6,634 bases of DNA from Filifactor villosus. Its GTDB lineage: Bacteria; Bacillota; Clostridia; Peptostreptococcales; Filifactoraceae. Location of the stretch: NCBI RefSeq assembly GCF_042652965.1, contig NZ_JBHSHL010000040.1:1-6634 (forward strand), written 5' to 3'. Below are positions 6,446 through 6,634 of this stretch, one piece after another; positions within the stretch are counted from its first letter, which is position 1; each line of letters opens with the position of its first letter. The translations under genes were made by a program, and so were the position numbers. A model generated the notes under the pieces. The model saw nothing but the letters and a program-made list of their open reading frames with translations, searched no databases and was not told where the DNA came from.

Positions 6446-6634
6446 ATGATATATATAGATAACAGTAAGTTATACTGTGAGATTAAAAGTTATTATAATA
6501 TTATAGATGATTTAATTATTCAACCATTAGAAAATGAAGTTGAAATAAATCAAGATAAAAACTTTGTATATGCTAATCTAAAAATGGTCCACAAACAACA
6601 AAAAATCTCTTTGAAAACCGGTCCAATCAATCAC
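6446..6634 (+). CDS. Unrecognised protein, N-terminal part (runs off the window)
   Basis: ATG 6446 is preceded by AAGGG (6434-6438) at 7 bases, and the frame is open for 63 codons to the window edge. The product begins MIYIDNSKLYCEIKSYYNII and is rich in Ile, Tyr, Asn and Lys with no signal peptide or membrane segment. I do not recognise the family. The first ~120 bases around the start are only about 20% G+C, clearly below the recombinase genes (about 40%), which points to a different origin, either host flank or another accessory segment. The last ~50 bases are somewhat richer in G+C, so a further boundary there is possible but unproven. Confidence 0.5.
   Translation, partial: MIYIDNSKLYCEIKSYYNIIDDLIIQPLENEVEINQDKNFVYANLKMVHKQQKISLKTGPINH

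Noticed and set aside
6580..6634. Minus-strand open frame at the window edge (VIDWTGFQRDFLLFVDHF) as another transposase tail
   Set aside because: It is only 18 codons, has no recognisable family motif, and conflicts with the plus-strand frame that has a ribosome binding site and stays open.
1..6634. CRISPR array, tRNA or rRNA genes
   Set aside because: No regularly spaced repeats, no cloverleaf-like or CCA-ended tRNA sequence and no rRNA-like blocks were seen on either strand.

Overview
The window looks like the recombination end of an integrative mobile element (an ICE, IME or large conjugative-transposon relative) from a low-GC Gram-positive bacterium, most likely a Clostridia/Tissierellia-type or streptococcal Bacillota host. 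The reasons are strong purine-rich ribosome binding sites, A/T-ending codons, a consensus extended -10 promoter, and protein families typical of Bacillota integrative elements. The species cannot be named from the sequence alone.

Layout, left to right. Bases 1-70 appear to be the right end of an insertion sequence: the last 16 codons of an IS5-like transposase followed by a terminal-repeat-like sequence. It abuts a small DUF6870-like element protein (about 86-283) whose 5' end seems to be missing. Bases 284-427 carry an extended -10 promoter and a long stem-loop that buries the Shine-Dalgarno sequence of the next gene. Then come three tandem, same-strand large serine recombinase genes, rec1 (428-2090), rec2 (2091-3698, originally to about 3769) and rec3 (3771-5294), with junctions of 0 and about 1 base. 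A gene for an ORF6N-domain protein with a C-terminal PLD-like half follows (5308-6351). After it the sequence becomes very AT-rich and a new, unrecognised gene starts at 6446 and runs off the window.

The main observation is that all three recombinase genes carry lesions as written. Rec1 has one extra T in a T run, which splits it after the catalytic domain. Rec2 has lost one A near its 3' end, so its last ~27 residues are out of frame, although they are still readable up to a TGA beside the rec3 start. Rec3 has two in-frame TAA codons. Each open frame can be followed across its lesion with no other damage, so the lesions are either very recent, or sequence errors (likeliest for the two homopolymer indels), or, less likely, recoding sites. 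If real, only rec2 keeps all its named domains and the element is probably no longer autonomously mobile.

How the genes would work together: tandem serine recombinase triplets are known from some Bacillota ICEs, where they serve as the excision/integration module. The hairpin over the rec1 ribosome binding site suggests translational control of the whole translationally coupled operon. The ORF6N gene is tightly attached to the operon's 3' end but is flanked by a 13-bp direct repeat, so it may be a later insertion. No minus-strand gene is convincing.
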